Assembly: GCA_900215285.1 (NCBI GenBank)
Contig: OCMG01000004.1
Location: forward strand, 310,001-374,000
Length of the DNA stretch: 64,000 bases
Direction of reading: 5' to 3'
DNA from: Ensifer adhaerens
GTDB taxonomy: Bacteria; Pseudomonadota; Alphaproteobacteria; Rhizobiales; Rhizobiaceae
In this document: piece after piece, positions 1 to 8,022 of the stretch
Layout: each line of letters starts with the position of its first letter
Numbering within the stretch: position 1 is the stretch's first letter
Notes under the pieces: model-generated
The model's database searches: none
Seen by the model: the letters and a program-made list of their open reading frames with translations, nothing else
Told to the model about the DNA's origin: nothing
Position numbers and translations under genes: made by a program

Positions 1-1436
1 ACGCCCTGCGCGCGCTCATCGCCGCCCTGGATGATGGCGATGGGGCAGTTGCGGCGGTCGGCATATTTCAGCTGGTTGCCGAATTTCTTCCAGTTGCCCT
101 GATACATTTCGGCGCGGATGCCTTCGTTACGAAGGGACTGCGTGAAGCGCTGGTAGCGCCCCATGGCCTCCGCATCGCCATCCATGACGGTGACGAGAAC
201 GGGCGCGATGACCTCGTTTGCGCCCAGCTTGCCGAGGTTCTTCAGCGCCGTCATCAGGCGCGAGACGCCGATGGAAAAGCCCGTGGCCGGAACCGGCTGG
301 CCCATGAAGCGCGAGACGAGACCATCATAACGCCCGCCGCCGCCGACCGAGCCGAAGACGACCTTCTCGCCCTTTTCATTGGTGACGTCGAAGGTGAGTT
401 CGGCTTCATAGACGGGGCCGGTGTAGTATTCGAGGCCGCGGACGACGGATACATCAATTTTAATCCGCCTTGTTCCGTAGCCTGCGGCCCGGACAAGATC
501 GTTAATTAGCTTGAGTTCTCTAAATCCTTCATGCGCAGGATGGTCCGATCCAAAATTCTGGAGGTAGTCATCGAGCTTCCTAGGACTGCTCGGGAAAATA
601 GTGACACCGTTTTCATTGGCGTACTGATCGTCGTCCGCACTTGCTGCGTCCTGGATGGCATCTGCGACCGGCGTGCGCTCCGCGAAACCAGAGTAGAAGA
701 GTTCTAGGCTATTTATCTGTTTTTCTGTAAGTCCAGCACCCTTGGTGAAGTCGCCGCTTTCATCCTTCCGGCCTTCACCGAGCAAGAGACGTACGCCTTC
801 TGTTCCGAACTTGTCGAGCTTATCGATGGCTCGCAAGACGTTAAGCCGCCGCCCCGCATTCTCCTCGCCGCCAAGGCCGATGGCTTCCATGACGCCATCG
901 AGCACCTTCCGGTTATTCACCCGGATCACATAATCCCCGCGCTTGATGCCGAGCGCTTCGAGCGTGTCGGCCATCATCATGCACATTTCGGCATCGGCCT
1001 GAACGCCGGGCGCACCGACCGTGTCGGCGTCGAACTGCATGAACTGGCGGAAGCGGCCGGGGCCGGGCTTTTCGTTGCGGAAGACGTAGCCGGCGCGGTA
1101 GGTGCGGTAGGGAAGCTGGATCTCCTGGAAGTTCTCGGCCACATGGCGGGCGAGCGGCGCGGTGAGATCATATCGCAGCGACATCCACTGGTCGTCATCG
1201 TCCTGAAGCGAGAAGACGCCTTCGTTGGGGCGGTCGCTATCAGGCAGGAACTTGCCGAGCGCATCGGTATATTCGAAGAGCGGTGTCTCGACCGGGTCGA
1301 AGCCGTAGCGCTCATAGACCTCGCGGATTTTGCCGGTCATCTCGTTGACGGCGCGGATATCGGCGGCCTCGCGGTCGACAAAGCCACGCGGCAGGCGAGC
1401 CTTCAGCTTCTGGGGCTTTTTCTTGTTGTCGCTCAT
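1..1436 (-). CDS. hisS: Histidyl-tRNA synthetase (HisRS), C-terminus cut by window edge
   Basis: Charges tRNA-His with histidine using ATP; a cytosolic class II synthetase, normally a homodimer. The window holds the first 478 codons and the gene runs off the left edge. The start is the ATG at 1436, followed by a lysine-rich leader ([15 protein letters not shown]). Class II motif 2 is visible as [14 protein letters not shown] (about 1085-1043), and the histidine-binding stretch RGLEYYTG lies at about 443-420. This matches the divergent alphaproteobacterial HisRS type, which goes with a tRNA-His lacking G-1; that tRNA is at 43717. Between about 440 and 735 the gene stays open but becomes clearly AT-richer and uses codons such as TTA-free CTA, AAT and ATA that are rare in its flanks (see findings). 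Confidence 0.97.
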   Translation of the reverse strand, partial: MSDNKKKPQKLKARLPRGFVDREAADIRAVNEMTGKIREVYERYGFDPVETPLFEYTDALGKFLPDSDRPNEGVFSLQDDDDQWMSLRYDLTAPLARHVAENFQEIQLPYRTYRAGYVFRNEKPGPGRFRQFMQFDADTVGAPGVQADAEMCMMMADTLEALGIKRGDYVIRVNNRKVLDGVMEAIGLGGEENAGRRLNVLRAIDKLDKFGTEGVRLLLGEGRKDESGDFTKGAGLTEKQINSLELFYSGFAERTPVADAIQDAASADDDQYANENGVTIFPSSPRKLDDYLQNFGSDHPAHEGFRELKLINDLVRAAGYGTRRIKIDVSVVRGLEYYTGPVYEAELTFDVTNEKGEKVVFGSVGGGGRYDGLVSRFMGQPVPATGFSIGVSRLMTALKNLGKLGANEVIAPVLVTVMDGDAEAMGRYQRFTQSLRNEGIRAEMYQGNWKKFGNQLKYADRRNCPIAIIQGGDERAQG

Positions 1437-1570
1437 GGGTCTGACCGTGTTTTCTGATCTTTCAAGTTTGGCGGTGTCTTAGAGGATCGGGGGCCTTGCG
1501 GCAAGTCTTCGCAGACTGGCGAAAGGGGGGGCAAAGTGCTATTCTGCGGCCACTTTAACGGAACACGTCC

Positions 1571-1804
1571 ATGAACAAGCGCGTCACGATCGAAATGCCG
1601 GAAGAAATCCACGAACTGGTGGCGGCGGAGGCCGCGCGCGGGGGGTTGGAGCCGGACGCCTATGTGCTCGACCTCGTTGTCCAGAAGCTCGAAGATCTGC
1701 ACGATATTGCGCTCGCCGAAGCGGCGCTGGAACGCATTCGGTCGGGCGAGAGCAAAGTTGTGAGTTGGGAGGAGATGGAGCGGGAACTTGGCTTGGACGA
1801 TTGA
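1571..1804 (+). CDS. RelB-like antitoxin of a type II toxin-antitoxin pair
   Basis: A 77-aa acidic protein beginning MNKRVTIEMPEEIHELV, a beta strand plus helix pattern typical of ribbon-helix-helix type antitoxins. A helical acidic C-terminal half (EALERIRSGESKVVSWEEME) would bind the toxin. The antitoxin should neutralise the downstream RelE/ParE-fold toxin and autoregulate the operon. It overlaps the next gene by 17 bases, the usual antitoxin-first arrangement. It starts 134 bases from the divergent hisS start. Family assignment is by sequence pattern and context; the exact subfamily (RelB, DUF6290-like) is not certain. Confidence 0.8.
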   Translation: MNKRVTIEMPEEIHELVAAEAARGGLEPDAYVLDLVVQKLEDLHDIALAEAALERIRSGESKVVSWEEMERELGLDD

Positions 1805-2057
1805 GTTCGAACCCGCAGCCATTAAGCAACTCAAGAAGCTGGGAACAGTCGAAGCGAGACGTATACGTGACTTTCTGGCAACCCGTGTAAAGCCTTCCGA
1901 GAACGCGAGAATCATGGGAACCCCTCTCCAAGGTCCGAAGCTCGGCCACCTCTGGCGATACCGCGTCGGCGACTATCGCGTTCTATGCGATATTCAGGAT
2001 AACAAACTTGTTGTGCTGGTCGTCGATATCGACCATCGCAAACAGATCTATCGCTAG
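1788..2057 (+). CDS. RelE/ParE-superfamily toxin
   Basis: 89 aa, translated from a TTG at 1788 that overlaps the antitoxin. The sequence shows the RelE pattern: an N-terminal helix (AAIKQLKKLGTVEARRIRDF), then GPKLGHLWRYRVGDYRVLCDI and the terminal strand VVDIDHRKQIYR. The GxLxGxWRYRVGDYRVL-type core and the closing HR..IYR are family hallmarks of RelE mRNA interferases. The likely role is ribosome-dependent mRNA cleavage, held in check by the protein from the preceding gene. Nothing in the sequence suggests it is broken. Confidence 0.85.
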   Translation: MAWTIEFEPAAIKQLKKLGTVEARRIRDFLATRVKPSENARIMGTPLQGPKLGHLWRYRVGDYRVLCDIQDNKLVVLVVDIDHRKQIYR

Positions 2058-2061
2058 GGTC

Positions 2062-2742
2062 ATGATCCTCGAAGCCCTCCATTTTACCGCTGCCCTCGCA
2101 TTCTCCTCGCGCCGCAACCCGCGCGAGATTGCCGGCTCCGTGGGCCTGTGGTCGCGGGCGCGGCGCTGCGCCAAGGTGTGGGCACCCCATGAGGGAAATT
2201 GTCAGGCTTTTATCGAGGATAAGGTGGGGCAACTCATGGAGCGGCGCAGCGTTGCGGTGCTCGGCTCCGGCCTGCTTCATGATGTGCCGCTCGAATATCT
2301 CGCGAAATCCTTTCAGACGGTGACGCTTTACGATCTGGTCCACCTGCCCTCGGCGCGGCTGAAGGTGCGGCGGCTGGGGCGGGAAAATGTCCGCCTTGTG
2401 GAGCGCGATCTTTCCAGCGGACTGGAGTTTCTGAAAACCGATGGCGCACCGGATCTCGTCATTTCCGCCTGCCTCCTCTCGCAGATGGCGCTGCATGCGC
2501 CCGAACCGGCAGCCGTCGTGCGCAGGCATCTGGCCGACCTGCTCGGCGGGCCTTGGGCGCCGTGTCTGATCACCGACACAGGGTATGAAATCCGCAATCG
2601 TGAGGGTGAGGTTGTCGGGACAGGCGACCTTCTGGGCGGCGAGCCCCCTCCCCCGGCATTTCGGGCTTGGGAGTGGACGGTGGCGCCGTTTGGGGAGGTC
2701 AGCCGGGATACGGAAACGGTGCATCGGGTGATTGCGGTTTGA
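2062..2742 (+). CDS. SAM-dependent methyltransferase-like protein of unknown target
   Basis: 226 aa from the ATG at 2062, five bases after the toxin stop; an open frame extends upstream into the toxin gene but has no support. A nucleotide-binding pattern typical of class I methyltransferases is visible in the middle: a beta strand and glycine turn (VAVLGSGLLHDVP), followed by an acidic end of strand 2 (TLYDLVH) and later APDLVISACLLSQM. The N-terminus (FSSRRNPREIAGSVGLWSRARR) is basic. It probably modifies a small molecule or protein, but no substrate can be read from the sequence. It could be transcribed with the upstream toxin-antitoxin pair. Confidence 0.6.
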   Translation: MILEALHFTAALAFSSRRNPREIAGSVGLWSRARRCAKVWAPHEGNCQAFIEDKVGQLMERRSVAVLGSGLLHDVPLEYLAKSFQTVTLYDLVHLPSARLKVRRLGRENVRLVERDLSSGLEFLKTDGAPDLVISACLLSQMALHAPEPAAVVRRHLADLLGGPWAPCLITDTGYEIRNREGEVVGTGDLLGGEPPPPAFRAWEWTVAPFGEVSRDTETVHRVIAV

Positions 2743-2775
2743 GGTTGGGGCGGGTAGGTTTTCGCGGAAACGAAG

Positions 2776-2818
2776 ACCCCCTCTGGCCTGCCGGCCATCT
2801 CCCCCACAAGAGGGGAGA
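2776..2818. repeat. Rhizobial palindromic intergenic repeat (RIME-like), copy 1
   Basis: Two adjoining inverted repeats: TGGCC/GGCCA (2784-2788 and 2793-2797) and CTCCCC/GGGGAG (2799-2804 and 2812-2817). The motif CCCCCTCTGGCCTGCCGGCC resembles the palindromic elements scattered between genes in Rhizobium and Sinorhizobium. No gene lies in this gap. Confidence 0.6.
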
Positions 2819-2906
2819 CGACTCGCGGGACCGGCGTCGCGATCCCGCTTCCGCTGTCAGCGCAGGAGGCGAAGCGGCTCTTGATTGTCAGGGGAGCACA
2901 ACGGTT

Positions 2907-2946
2907 GCTCTCCCTCCCCCTTGCGGGGAGGGTTTGGGGAGGGGTC
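2907..2946. repeat. GC-rich intergenic hairpin repeat, copy 2
   Basis: Inverted repeat CCCTCCCC (2912-2919) and GGGGAGGG (2925-2932) followed by TTTGGGGAGGGG. Repeats of this type are common between genes in Rhizobiales. It lies just upstream of the HAD gene and explains why the open frame before that gene's ATG should not be read as protein. Confidence 0.55.
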
Positions 2947-2968
2947 TTTCAAAACGGGAGACGAGATC

Positions 2969-3673
2969 ATGAGCCCGCAGGCCATCACCACGATCGGGTT
3001 CGATGCCGATGACACGCTCTGGCAGAACGAGCAGTTCTTCCGGTTCACGGAAGCGCAGTTCGGCGAGATGCTGGCGGATTATGCCGAGGCAGAGCACATT
3101 TCGAGACATCTGCTGGAGGTGGAGAAGCGGAACCTCGGGCAATACGGCTTCGGCATCAAGGGCTTCACGCTTTCCATGATCGAGACGGCGATCGAGATCA
3201 CGGAAGGCAAGGTTCCGGCGGCGACGATCGAGAAAATCCTGAGCGTCGGGCGCGAGATGCTCACGCATCCGGTCGAGACGCTGCCACATGTGCAGGATAC
3301 GCTGGAGACGCTGGCCGCTGATTACCGCCTCGTGCTGATCACCAAGGGCGACCTGTTCGACCAGGAGCGGAAACTTGCGCAATCCGGTCTGGGCGATTTC
3401 TTCGCGCAGGTGGAGATCGTCTCGGACAAGTCGGCGACGACCTATCGCCGCATCTTCCATCACGCGACCGGCGGGCCGGAGCGCGCGGTGATGGTCGGCA
3501 ATTCGCTGAAATCCGACATCGTGCCGGCGATCGCGGCCGGCAGCTGGGGCGTCTATGTGCCGCATCCGCTGACCTGGGCCTACGAGCATGTGGAGCCGCC
3601 GCGCGATGCACCACGCTTTCGCGAAATCGCCGATCTGAGCCATCTTATCCCGCTGATCGAGACATTTGAGTAA
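2969..3673 (+). CDS. HAD-superfamily hydrolase (phosphatase-like)
   Basis: 234 aa from the ATG at 2969, preceded by GGGAGACGAG; earlier in-frame codons would run through an intergenic repeat. HAD motifs are present in order: nucleophile loop FDADDTLW near residue 11, motif II LITKGD near 125, a lysine in IVSDKSATTY, and motif IV VGNSLKSDIVPAIAAG. The alpha-helical insert after motif I suggests a C1-cap enzyme, as in small-molecule phosphatases. The catalytic Asp pair is intact, so it should be an active phosphohydrolase; the substrate is unknown. The next gene begins 7 bases after the stop, so they are probably co-transcribed. Confidence 0.85.
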   Translation: MSPQAITTIGFDADDTLWQNEQFFRFTEAQFGEMLADYAEAEHISRHLLEVEKRNLGQYGFGIKGFTLSMIETAIEITEGKVPAATIEKILSVGREMLTHPVETLPHVQDTLETLAADYRLVLITKGDLFDQERKLAQSGLGDFFAQVEIVSDKSATTYRRIFHHATGGPERAVMVGNSLKSDIVPAIAAGSWGVYVPHPLTWAYEHVEPPRDAPRFREIADLSHLIPLIETFE

Positions 3674-3680
3674 GGCCGCC

Positions 3681-4349
3681 ATGCGCACATTCGAAGACAT
3701 CTGGGCGATTTCCGCGGGCCGCAAGGGCGGCGACCAGGCACTGGAGGCGCAGCTCTCCAAGCCGAAAACGGCGGAGGAATTGAAGGCAACGCCGGACGAT
3801 CGCTATCTGGCGCTGGGAACCAAATGCATCTTCCAGGCCGGGTTCAACTGGAAGGTCGTGGAGGCCATGTGGCCAGGTTTCGAGGTGGCCTTCGAAGGTT
3901 TCAATATTGGCCATTGCCTGATGCTGCATGACGAGGATTTCGGGCGGCTGGTGTCGGACGAACGCATCGTGCGCCACGGCCCGAAAATCCGGGCAGTGCA
4001 GGAAAATGCCCGCTTCTTCGCGGATCTGGCAGAGGAGCATGGCTCGGTCGGGGCGTTTCTCGCCGACTGGCCGTCCTCGGATTACATGGGCCTTCTGGAG
4101 GCACTGAAAAAGCGGGGGACGCGTCTGGGCGGAAACACCGGACAGTATTTCCTGCGCTTCGCGGGCGCCGACAGCTTCATCCTGTCGCAGAGCGTGACCA
4201 ATCGGCTGATTGCGGAAGGCATTGTCGACAAGGCGCCGAGTTCAAGGAAGGAAAAAGAGGCTGTCCAGGCGGCTTTCAATCAGTGGAAGGCGGAGTCGGG
4301 GCGATCGTTCAACGAGATCAGCCGTGTGCTCGGGATGAGCATTGACTGA
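3681..4349 (+). CDS. DNA-3-methyladenine glycosylase I homologue without zinc ligands
   Basis: 222 aa from the ATG at 3681 (an in-frame TTG at 3666 overlaps the HAD gene). It aligns with Tag-family glycosylases through QAGFNWKVVEAMWPGFEVAF and ERIVRHGPKIRAVQENARFF, which correspond to QSGLSW and AGIIRHRGKI in the canonical gene at 4837. It lacks the Tag N-terminal Cys/His pair and the C-terminal His-x3-Cys that bind zinc, and the active-site Glu of the CLEG motif is replaced. It is probably a base-excision repair paralogue or a protein that binds modified bases without excising them. Established members are annotated as glycosylases mainly by homology. Confidence 0.75.
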   Translation: MRTFEDIWAISAGRKGGDQALEAQLSKPKTAEELKATPDDRYLALGTKCIFQAGFNWKVVEAMWPGFEVAFEGFNIGHCLMLHDEDFGRLVSDERIVRHGPKIRAVQENARFFADLAEEHGSVGAFLADWPSSDYMGLLEALKKRGTRLGGNTGQYFLRFAGADSFILSQSVTNRLIAEGIVDKAPSSRKEKEAVQAAFNQWKAESGRSFNEISRVLGMSID

Positions 4350-4408
4350 ATGGCATCATGTGGAGCCGCCCCTCACCCCGCCTCCGCTTTGCTCGGCGGT
4401 CCGGCTGG

Positions 4409-4840
4409 CTACTTCGTCCGCTTGAATTCCAGCACGAAATGCGAGCCCAACCCACGGCGCGGGGCCTGCTTGGCGAAGAAGGGACGGATCAGCAGATCCA
4501 TGTCCTTGTCGGCGTCGGCAAAAATATGAGCGGGCAGGCGGCGCGAATCCGATGAATAGATGGCATCTTCGGGATCCACATCGTTCAGGTCGAAGATCAC
4601 GAGATAGGTGAAACGGGCGGCGGATGCCGTCATGTTGATCGTCATTTCCGCACCGGCGGGCACCCTCAGCCGATAGGCCACGGCCCTGCCGCCGCGCGTC
4701 CAGCCGGATTTGGTCAGATGCCCATCGTCGGGAAGCGTCAGGTTGACGAGCTTTTCACCGTGGTAGAGAACCGGTTCCGCCGCCACGGCCGGCAGAGCTG
4801 CAAGGACAAGAGCCGTCAGCGCGGCAAGAGCTGTCTTCAT
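4409..4840 (-). CDS. Small secreted protein of unknown function
   Basis: 143 aa from the ATG at 4840, whose start overlaps the stop region of tag. A clear Sec signal peptide (MKTALAALTALVLAALPAVAA, cut after AVAA) precedes a mostly beta-like domain. The context YRLRVPAGAEMTINMTASA followed by YLVIFDLNDVDPEDAIYSS suggests a pre-peptidase C-terminal-like beta fold that stabilises or binds something in the periplasm. No catalytic motif was recognised. It is probably translated from the tag mRNA by coupling. Confidence 0.65.
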   Translation of the reverse strand: MKTALAALTALVLAALPAVAAEPVLYHGEKLVNLTLPDDGHLTKSGWTRGGRAVAYRLRVPAGAEMTINMTASAARFTYLVIFDLNDVDPEDAIYSSDSRRLPAHIFADADKDMDLLIRPFFAKQAPRRGLGSHFVLEFKRTK

Positions 4841-5472
4841 GGACGCACGAATGCCTTTCGTTCTTCTTCGACCGTGGCGCGGCAGCAGCATCCCTCGATA
4901 TGATCGTTGACCATGCCCATGGCCTGCATGAAGGCATAAACCGTGGTCGGGCCGACAAAGGTCCAGCCGCGCTTCTTCAAGTCCTTCGAAAGCCTCACGG
5001 AGGCCGGCGTGGTCGGATTGGCGCGCAGCGTGGCAAGATCGAAGACCGCCGGCCGCTCGTCCGGCTTCGGCTCGAAGGACCAGAAATAGCGGGCGAGCGA
5101 GCCGAATTCATCGCGCAGGGCCACCGCGCGGCGGGCGTTGTTGATGGTGGAAACGATCTTGCCGCGATGGCGGATGATGCCGGCATCCTGAACGAGCCGC
5201 TCGATATCGGCCTCGTCAAACAGCGCAACCTTTTCGAAATCGAAGCCGGCAAAGGCGGCGCGGAAATTCTCGCGCTTGCGCAGGATGGTCAGCCAGGAGA
5301 GACCGGACTGGAAACCTTCGAGGCAAATCTTCTCGAAAAGCCGGTTGTCATTGGTGACCGGGCGACCCCATTCGGCGTCATGATAGGCGATATAGTCCGG
5401 CAGGTTCTGGTGCCAGAAACAACGCCCTTGGCCATCAGGGCCCTCGATAATGCCATCCGTCGCCACGTCCAT
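4837..5472 (-). CDS. tag: DNA-3-methyladenine glycosylase I (Tag)
   Basis: Removes 3-methyladenine from alkylated DNA as the first step of base-excision repair. 211 aa, close to the E. coli Tag length plus a short leader. The zinc ligands are in place: Cys in GRCFWHQ, His in IAYHDAEWG, and HIEGC near the C-terminus. The active-site Glu is present in ICLEGFQSGLSW, and AGIIRHRGKI is conserved. A divergent paralogue lies within 500 bases at 3681. The stop overlaps the start of the secreted-protein gene by 4 bases. Confidence 0.95.
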   Translation of the reverse strand: MDVATDGIIEGPDGQGRCFWHQNLPDYIAYHDAEWGRPVTNDNRLFEKICLEGFQSGLSWLTILRKRENFRAAFAGFDFEKVALFDEADIERLVQDAGIIRHRGKIVSTINNARRAVALRDEFGSLARYFWSFEPKPDERPAVFDLATLRANPTTPASVRLSKDLKKRGWTFVGPTTVYAFMQAMGMVNDHIEGCCCRATVEEERKAFVRP

Positions 5473-5657
5473 GCCCCCATTCTGATCGATTCATCTTGAG
5501 TTAACGCTCTTTTCTAACATGGCGCTAACCCTGAGAAGAGCTTTCCCGAAAAGGAAGCATTTTCATGAATGGCCATTTACCATTCAAACGCGCATTTGCG
5601 GCACTCTCAAGCCCAACCGTCCTTCCAGGCTAATGGCATTTTGTAGCGAGTCCGTCC

Positions 5658-6473
5658 ATGATGAAAAAGCTCCTCATCCTTTCCTCTGTCGCCGCCGCTC
5701 TCATCGTGGCTGCGCAGGCAGCGTCTGCCGGCGAGCGGTATCGCGTGGTCGCGCCGGTGGCCGTCGATGACAATTTGACCCAGCCCTGGGTCAACCAATT
5801 GGAAGGCGGCAGGCAGACGTCGGGACGATATGTTCCGGTTGCCTCCTCCAAGACGCGCATGGGCAGCGCCCCGATGGCACCGCAGCCGGTTTACATTACC
5901 CGACCCGCACGTCAGCCACTGTTCGGACCCTCGGTGATCAATGCTCCGACAGCTACAGGCGCGGGTGCGGTCAATGTGAGCTATCAGAGAGCCGAACGGC
6001 CGGCGGCGACCAAGCTCGACCCCATGTATCTGCCGCAGGAAGTTGCCTATCATGGCAAGGAAAGACCTGGGACAATCGTCATCGACACCAACAATCGTTT
6101 CCTCTATCTTGTGGGCGAAAACGGCCAGGCGCGACGCTATGGCGTAGGCGTGGGCAAGCCCGGATTTGAATGGGCCGGCAAGCACAAAATCACCCGCAAG
6201 GCCGAATGGCCGGACTGGACGCCACCGAAGGAAATGATCTCGCGCGAGGCGAAGAAGGGTCACATTCTGCCCGCCCATATGGAAGGCGGAGAAGCCAATC
6301 CGCTCGGCGCGCGCGCCATGTATCTTGGCTCCACCGAATATCGCATCCATGGCACGAACGCCCCTTGGACGATCGGTTACGCCGTGTCCTCCGGCTGCAT
6401 CCGGATGCGCAATCAGGACGTCGTCGATCTCTATGGCCGGGTCAAGGTCGGGACGAACGTCATCGTCAAGTAA
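5658..6473 (+). CDS. L,D-transpeptidase (YkuD domain), first of a tandem pair
   Basis: 271 aa, periplasmic. The signal peptide MMKKLLILSSVAAALIVAAQ ends near ASAGE. A proline/glycine-rich linker of about 100 residues follows, then a YkuD domain starting near residue 135 (ERPGTIVIDTNNRFLYLV) and ending with the catalytic motif HGTNAPW...SSGCIRM near residue 245. The Cys makes the acyl-enzyme that forms 3-3 peptidoglycan crosslinks or attaches proteins to peptidoglycan. A strong intrinsic terminator follows. The second copy at 6631 shares the whole catalytic domain but has a much shorter linker. An alternative ATG lies one codon downstream. Confidence 0.92.
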   Translation: MMKKLLILSSVAAALIVAAQAASAGERYRVVAPVAVDDNLTQPWVNQLEGGRQTSGRYVPVASSKTRMGSAPMAPQPVYITRPARQPLFGPSVINAPTATGAGAVNVSYQRAERPAATKLDPMYLPQEVAYHGKERPGTIVIDTNNRFLYLVGENGQARRYGVGVGKPGFEWAGKHKITRKAEWPDWTPPKEMISREAKKGHILPAHMEGGEANPLGARAMYLGSTEYRIHGTNAPWTIGYAVSSGCIRMRNQDVVDLYGRVKVGTNVIVK

Positions 6474-6511
6474 CAAGAAAACTGCTGCGGTCGAAAGACC
6501 CAAAAAAATTC

Positions 6512-6540
6512 GGCCTCCGTATGCAACGGAGGCCTTTTTT
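6512..6540 (+). terminator. Rho-independent terminator after first L,D-transpeptidase
   Basis: Perfect 9-bp stem GGCCTCCGT / ACGGAGGCC with a 5-base loop followed by six T residues. It separates the two transpeptidase genes into distinct transcription units. Confidence 0.92.
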
Positions 6541-6630
6541 GTGCGTTCTTGACAGATGCTAGGTGTATTTTAGCCTTGCCAACTGCAAAAACTGCGATAG
6601 CTTCGCTGTCACAGAATTGGGGAATTCATT

Positions 6631-7326
6631 ATGTTCAGGATCAAGTATCTGGTCGGCGCGCTTCTCGCTGCCGCCTTCGTCATTCCGGCAGCTGCGGCAA
6701 ACGCTGAGACCAAGCATCGCAAATCACAGCAGAGCGAAGACGTCATCTATCTCAGCAAGATCAACCGCGAGGTTCCGGAGAAGTTCAAGCGCCATGTCGT
6801 CCGGCTCTCGACCAACGAACGTCCGGGCACGATCATCGTCGATACGAACAACAAGTTCCTCTATTACGTTCTGGATGGTTCCAGCGCGATCCGCTACGGC
6901 ATCGGCGTTGGCCGCGAAGGCTTCGGCTGGTCCGGCGTCGTCAAGGTCGCGCGCAAGGCCGAATGGCCGGACTGGGTGCCGCCGAAGGAAATGATCGCCC
7001 GCGAGGCCAAGAAGGGTCACTACCTGCCGGCACGCATGGACGGAGGCAAGGACAATCCGCTCGGCGCCCGCGCGCTTTATCTCTTCGGCAAGGGAGGCGA
7101 TTCCGGCTACCGCATCCACGGCACCAACCAGCCATGGTCGATCGGTCTCAACCTTTCTTCCGGCTGCATCCGCATGATGAACGAGGACGTGACGGACCTC
7201 TACAAGCGTGCCCCTGTCGGCACCAAGGTGATCGTCATCGGCCCCGGCAACCGGCAGGGCAACGTCGTGCTGGAAGATCGCGGCACGGACATCCTGAAGA
7301 CGCTGTTTACGGCGCTCGGCGGCTGA
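6631..7326 (+). CDS. L,D-transpeptidase (YkuD domain), second of a tandem pair
   Basis: 231 aa with a signal peptide (MFRIKYLVGALLAAAFVIPA, cut near ANA-ET). The catalytic domain begins at NERPGTIIVDTNNKFLYYV and contains HGTNQPW and LSSGCIRM, so the His and Cys are intact. It shares blocks such as RKAEWPDW and PPKEMI.REAKKGH with the preceding gene, clear evidence of tandem duplication. The C-terminal tail (NRQGNVVLEDRGTDILKTLF) is unique to this copy. The role should be peptidoglycan 3-3 crosslinking or lipoprotein anchoring. It has its own promoter region after the terminator and its own terminator at 7354. Confidence 0.92.
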   Translation: MFRIKYLVGALLAAAFVIPAAAANAETKHRKSQQSEDVIYLSKINREVPEKFKRHVVRLSTNERPGTIIVDTNNKFLYYVLDGSSAIRYGIGVGREGFGWSGVVKVARKAEWPDWVPPKEMIAREAKKGHYLPARMDGGKDNPLGARALYLFGKGGDSGYRIHGTNQPWSIGLNLSSGCIRMMNEDVTDLYKRAPVGTKVIVIGPGNRQGNVVLEDRGTDILKTLFTALGG

Positions 7327-7353
7327 TCGCCGGAAACAAGGTTCCTTTTCAGA

Positions 7354-7385
7354 CCGCGCGCGAGTTCAGCTTGCGCGCGGTTTTG
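7354..7385 (+). terminator. Rho-independent terminator after second L,D-transpeptidase
   Basis: Stem CCGCGCGC / GCGCGCGG with an 11-base loop, followed by TTTTG. Confidence 0.8.
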
Positions 7386-7416
7386 TTTGGGGTGGCCCGG
7401 TGACCGACCTCTTCAC

Positions 7417-7435
7417 AATGACAAAGTTTGTCATT
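7417..7435. promoter_or_regulatory. Palindromic operator of the ParDE-like pair
   Basis: Perfect 9-1-9 inverted repeat AATGACAAA-G-TTTGTCATT centred 37 bases before the antitoxin ATG, with a further half-site CTTGTCAAA at 7442-7450. Ribbon-helix-helix antitoxins usually bind such palindromes to autoregulate, so this is the likely operator. It also overlaps a plausible promoter. Confidence 0.75.
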
Positions 7436-7463
7436 ATTCTACTTGTCAAAATGGGAGAGTGCC

Positions 7464-7709
7464 ATGGCAACCATGAATGTCTCTCTGCCCGACCCGATGA
7501 AGGTCTGGGTGGAAGCTCAAACCGATAACGGCCGTTACAGCAACGCAAGCGACTATGTCCGCGACCTGATCCGCAAGGATCAGGAGCGACAGGCTGTAAT
7601 CGCTCTACTGCAAACGGCTATCGATGAAGGTCTCGCGAGCGGCGAACCCGAGGACTTTGACCCGGAAGCGTTCAAGCAGCGGATGCGCGAGCGGTATGCC
7701 AAGCGCTAA
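7464..7709 (+). CDS. ParD-like antitoxin (ribbon-helix-helix)
   Basis: 81 aa from the ATG at 7464, preceded by GGGAGAG; the longer open frame has no ribosome site. The N-terminal RHH signature MNVSLPDPMKVWVEAQ and the following NASDYVRDLIRKDQER are typical of ParD/CopG family DNA-binding antitoxins. An acidic tail (GEPEDFDPEAFKQRMRE) would bind the toxin. It overlaps the toxin gene by 14 bases and lies downstream of a perfect palindrome. Confidence 0.9.
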   Translation: MATMNVSLPDPMKVWVEAQTDNGRYSNASDYVRDLIRKDQERQAVIALLQTAIDEGLASGEPEDFDPEAFKQRMRERYAKR

Positions 7710-8016
7710 GCAGGGCCGCTACCGGCTGACCCCGCAAGCCATATCGGACCTTGAGGCTATCTGGGCCTATGGCGCTGAAGTCTGGTCCGTTGAACAGGCG
7801 GAAGCTTACACGGATGAACTGACGCGAATCTTCAACCTGATCGCCACATTCCCGGAGATAGCGCGGGAATACCGCGAGTTTTCGACGCCCGTCAGAGTTC
7901 ACACCCATAGAACTCACATCGTTATCTACGTCACCCAGAGTGACTATGTTTTAATTGTCCGCATCCTTGGCGGACGGCAGGACTGGCAAAAGATACTTGC
8001 GAGCATCGATCCTTAA
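7696..8016 (+). CDS. ParE-like toxin
   Basis: 106 aa from the ATG at 7696 inside the end of the antitoxin gene. It shows the ParE/RelE superfamily pattern: YRLTPQAISDLEAIWAY at the start, EIAREYREFSTPVRVHTHRTH in the middle, and the closing strand VLIVRILGGRQDW. ParE toxins commonly poison DNA gyrase; the target here is inferred from family only. The gene ends only six bases before the end of convergent glcF, with no visible terminator between. Confidence 0.88.
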   Translation: MPSAKQGRYRLTPQAISDLEAIWAYGAEVWSVEQAEAYTDELTRIFNLIATFPEIAREYREFSTPVRVHTHRTHIVIYVTQSDYVLIVRILGGRQDWQKILASIDP

Positions 8017-8022
8017 GCAGGA

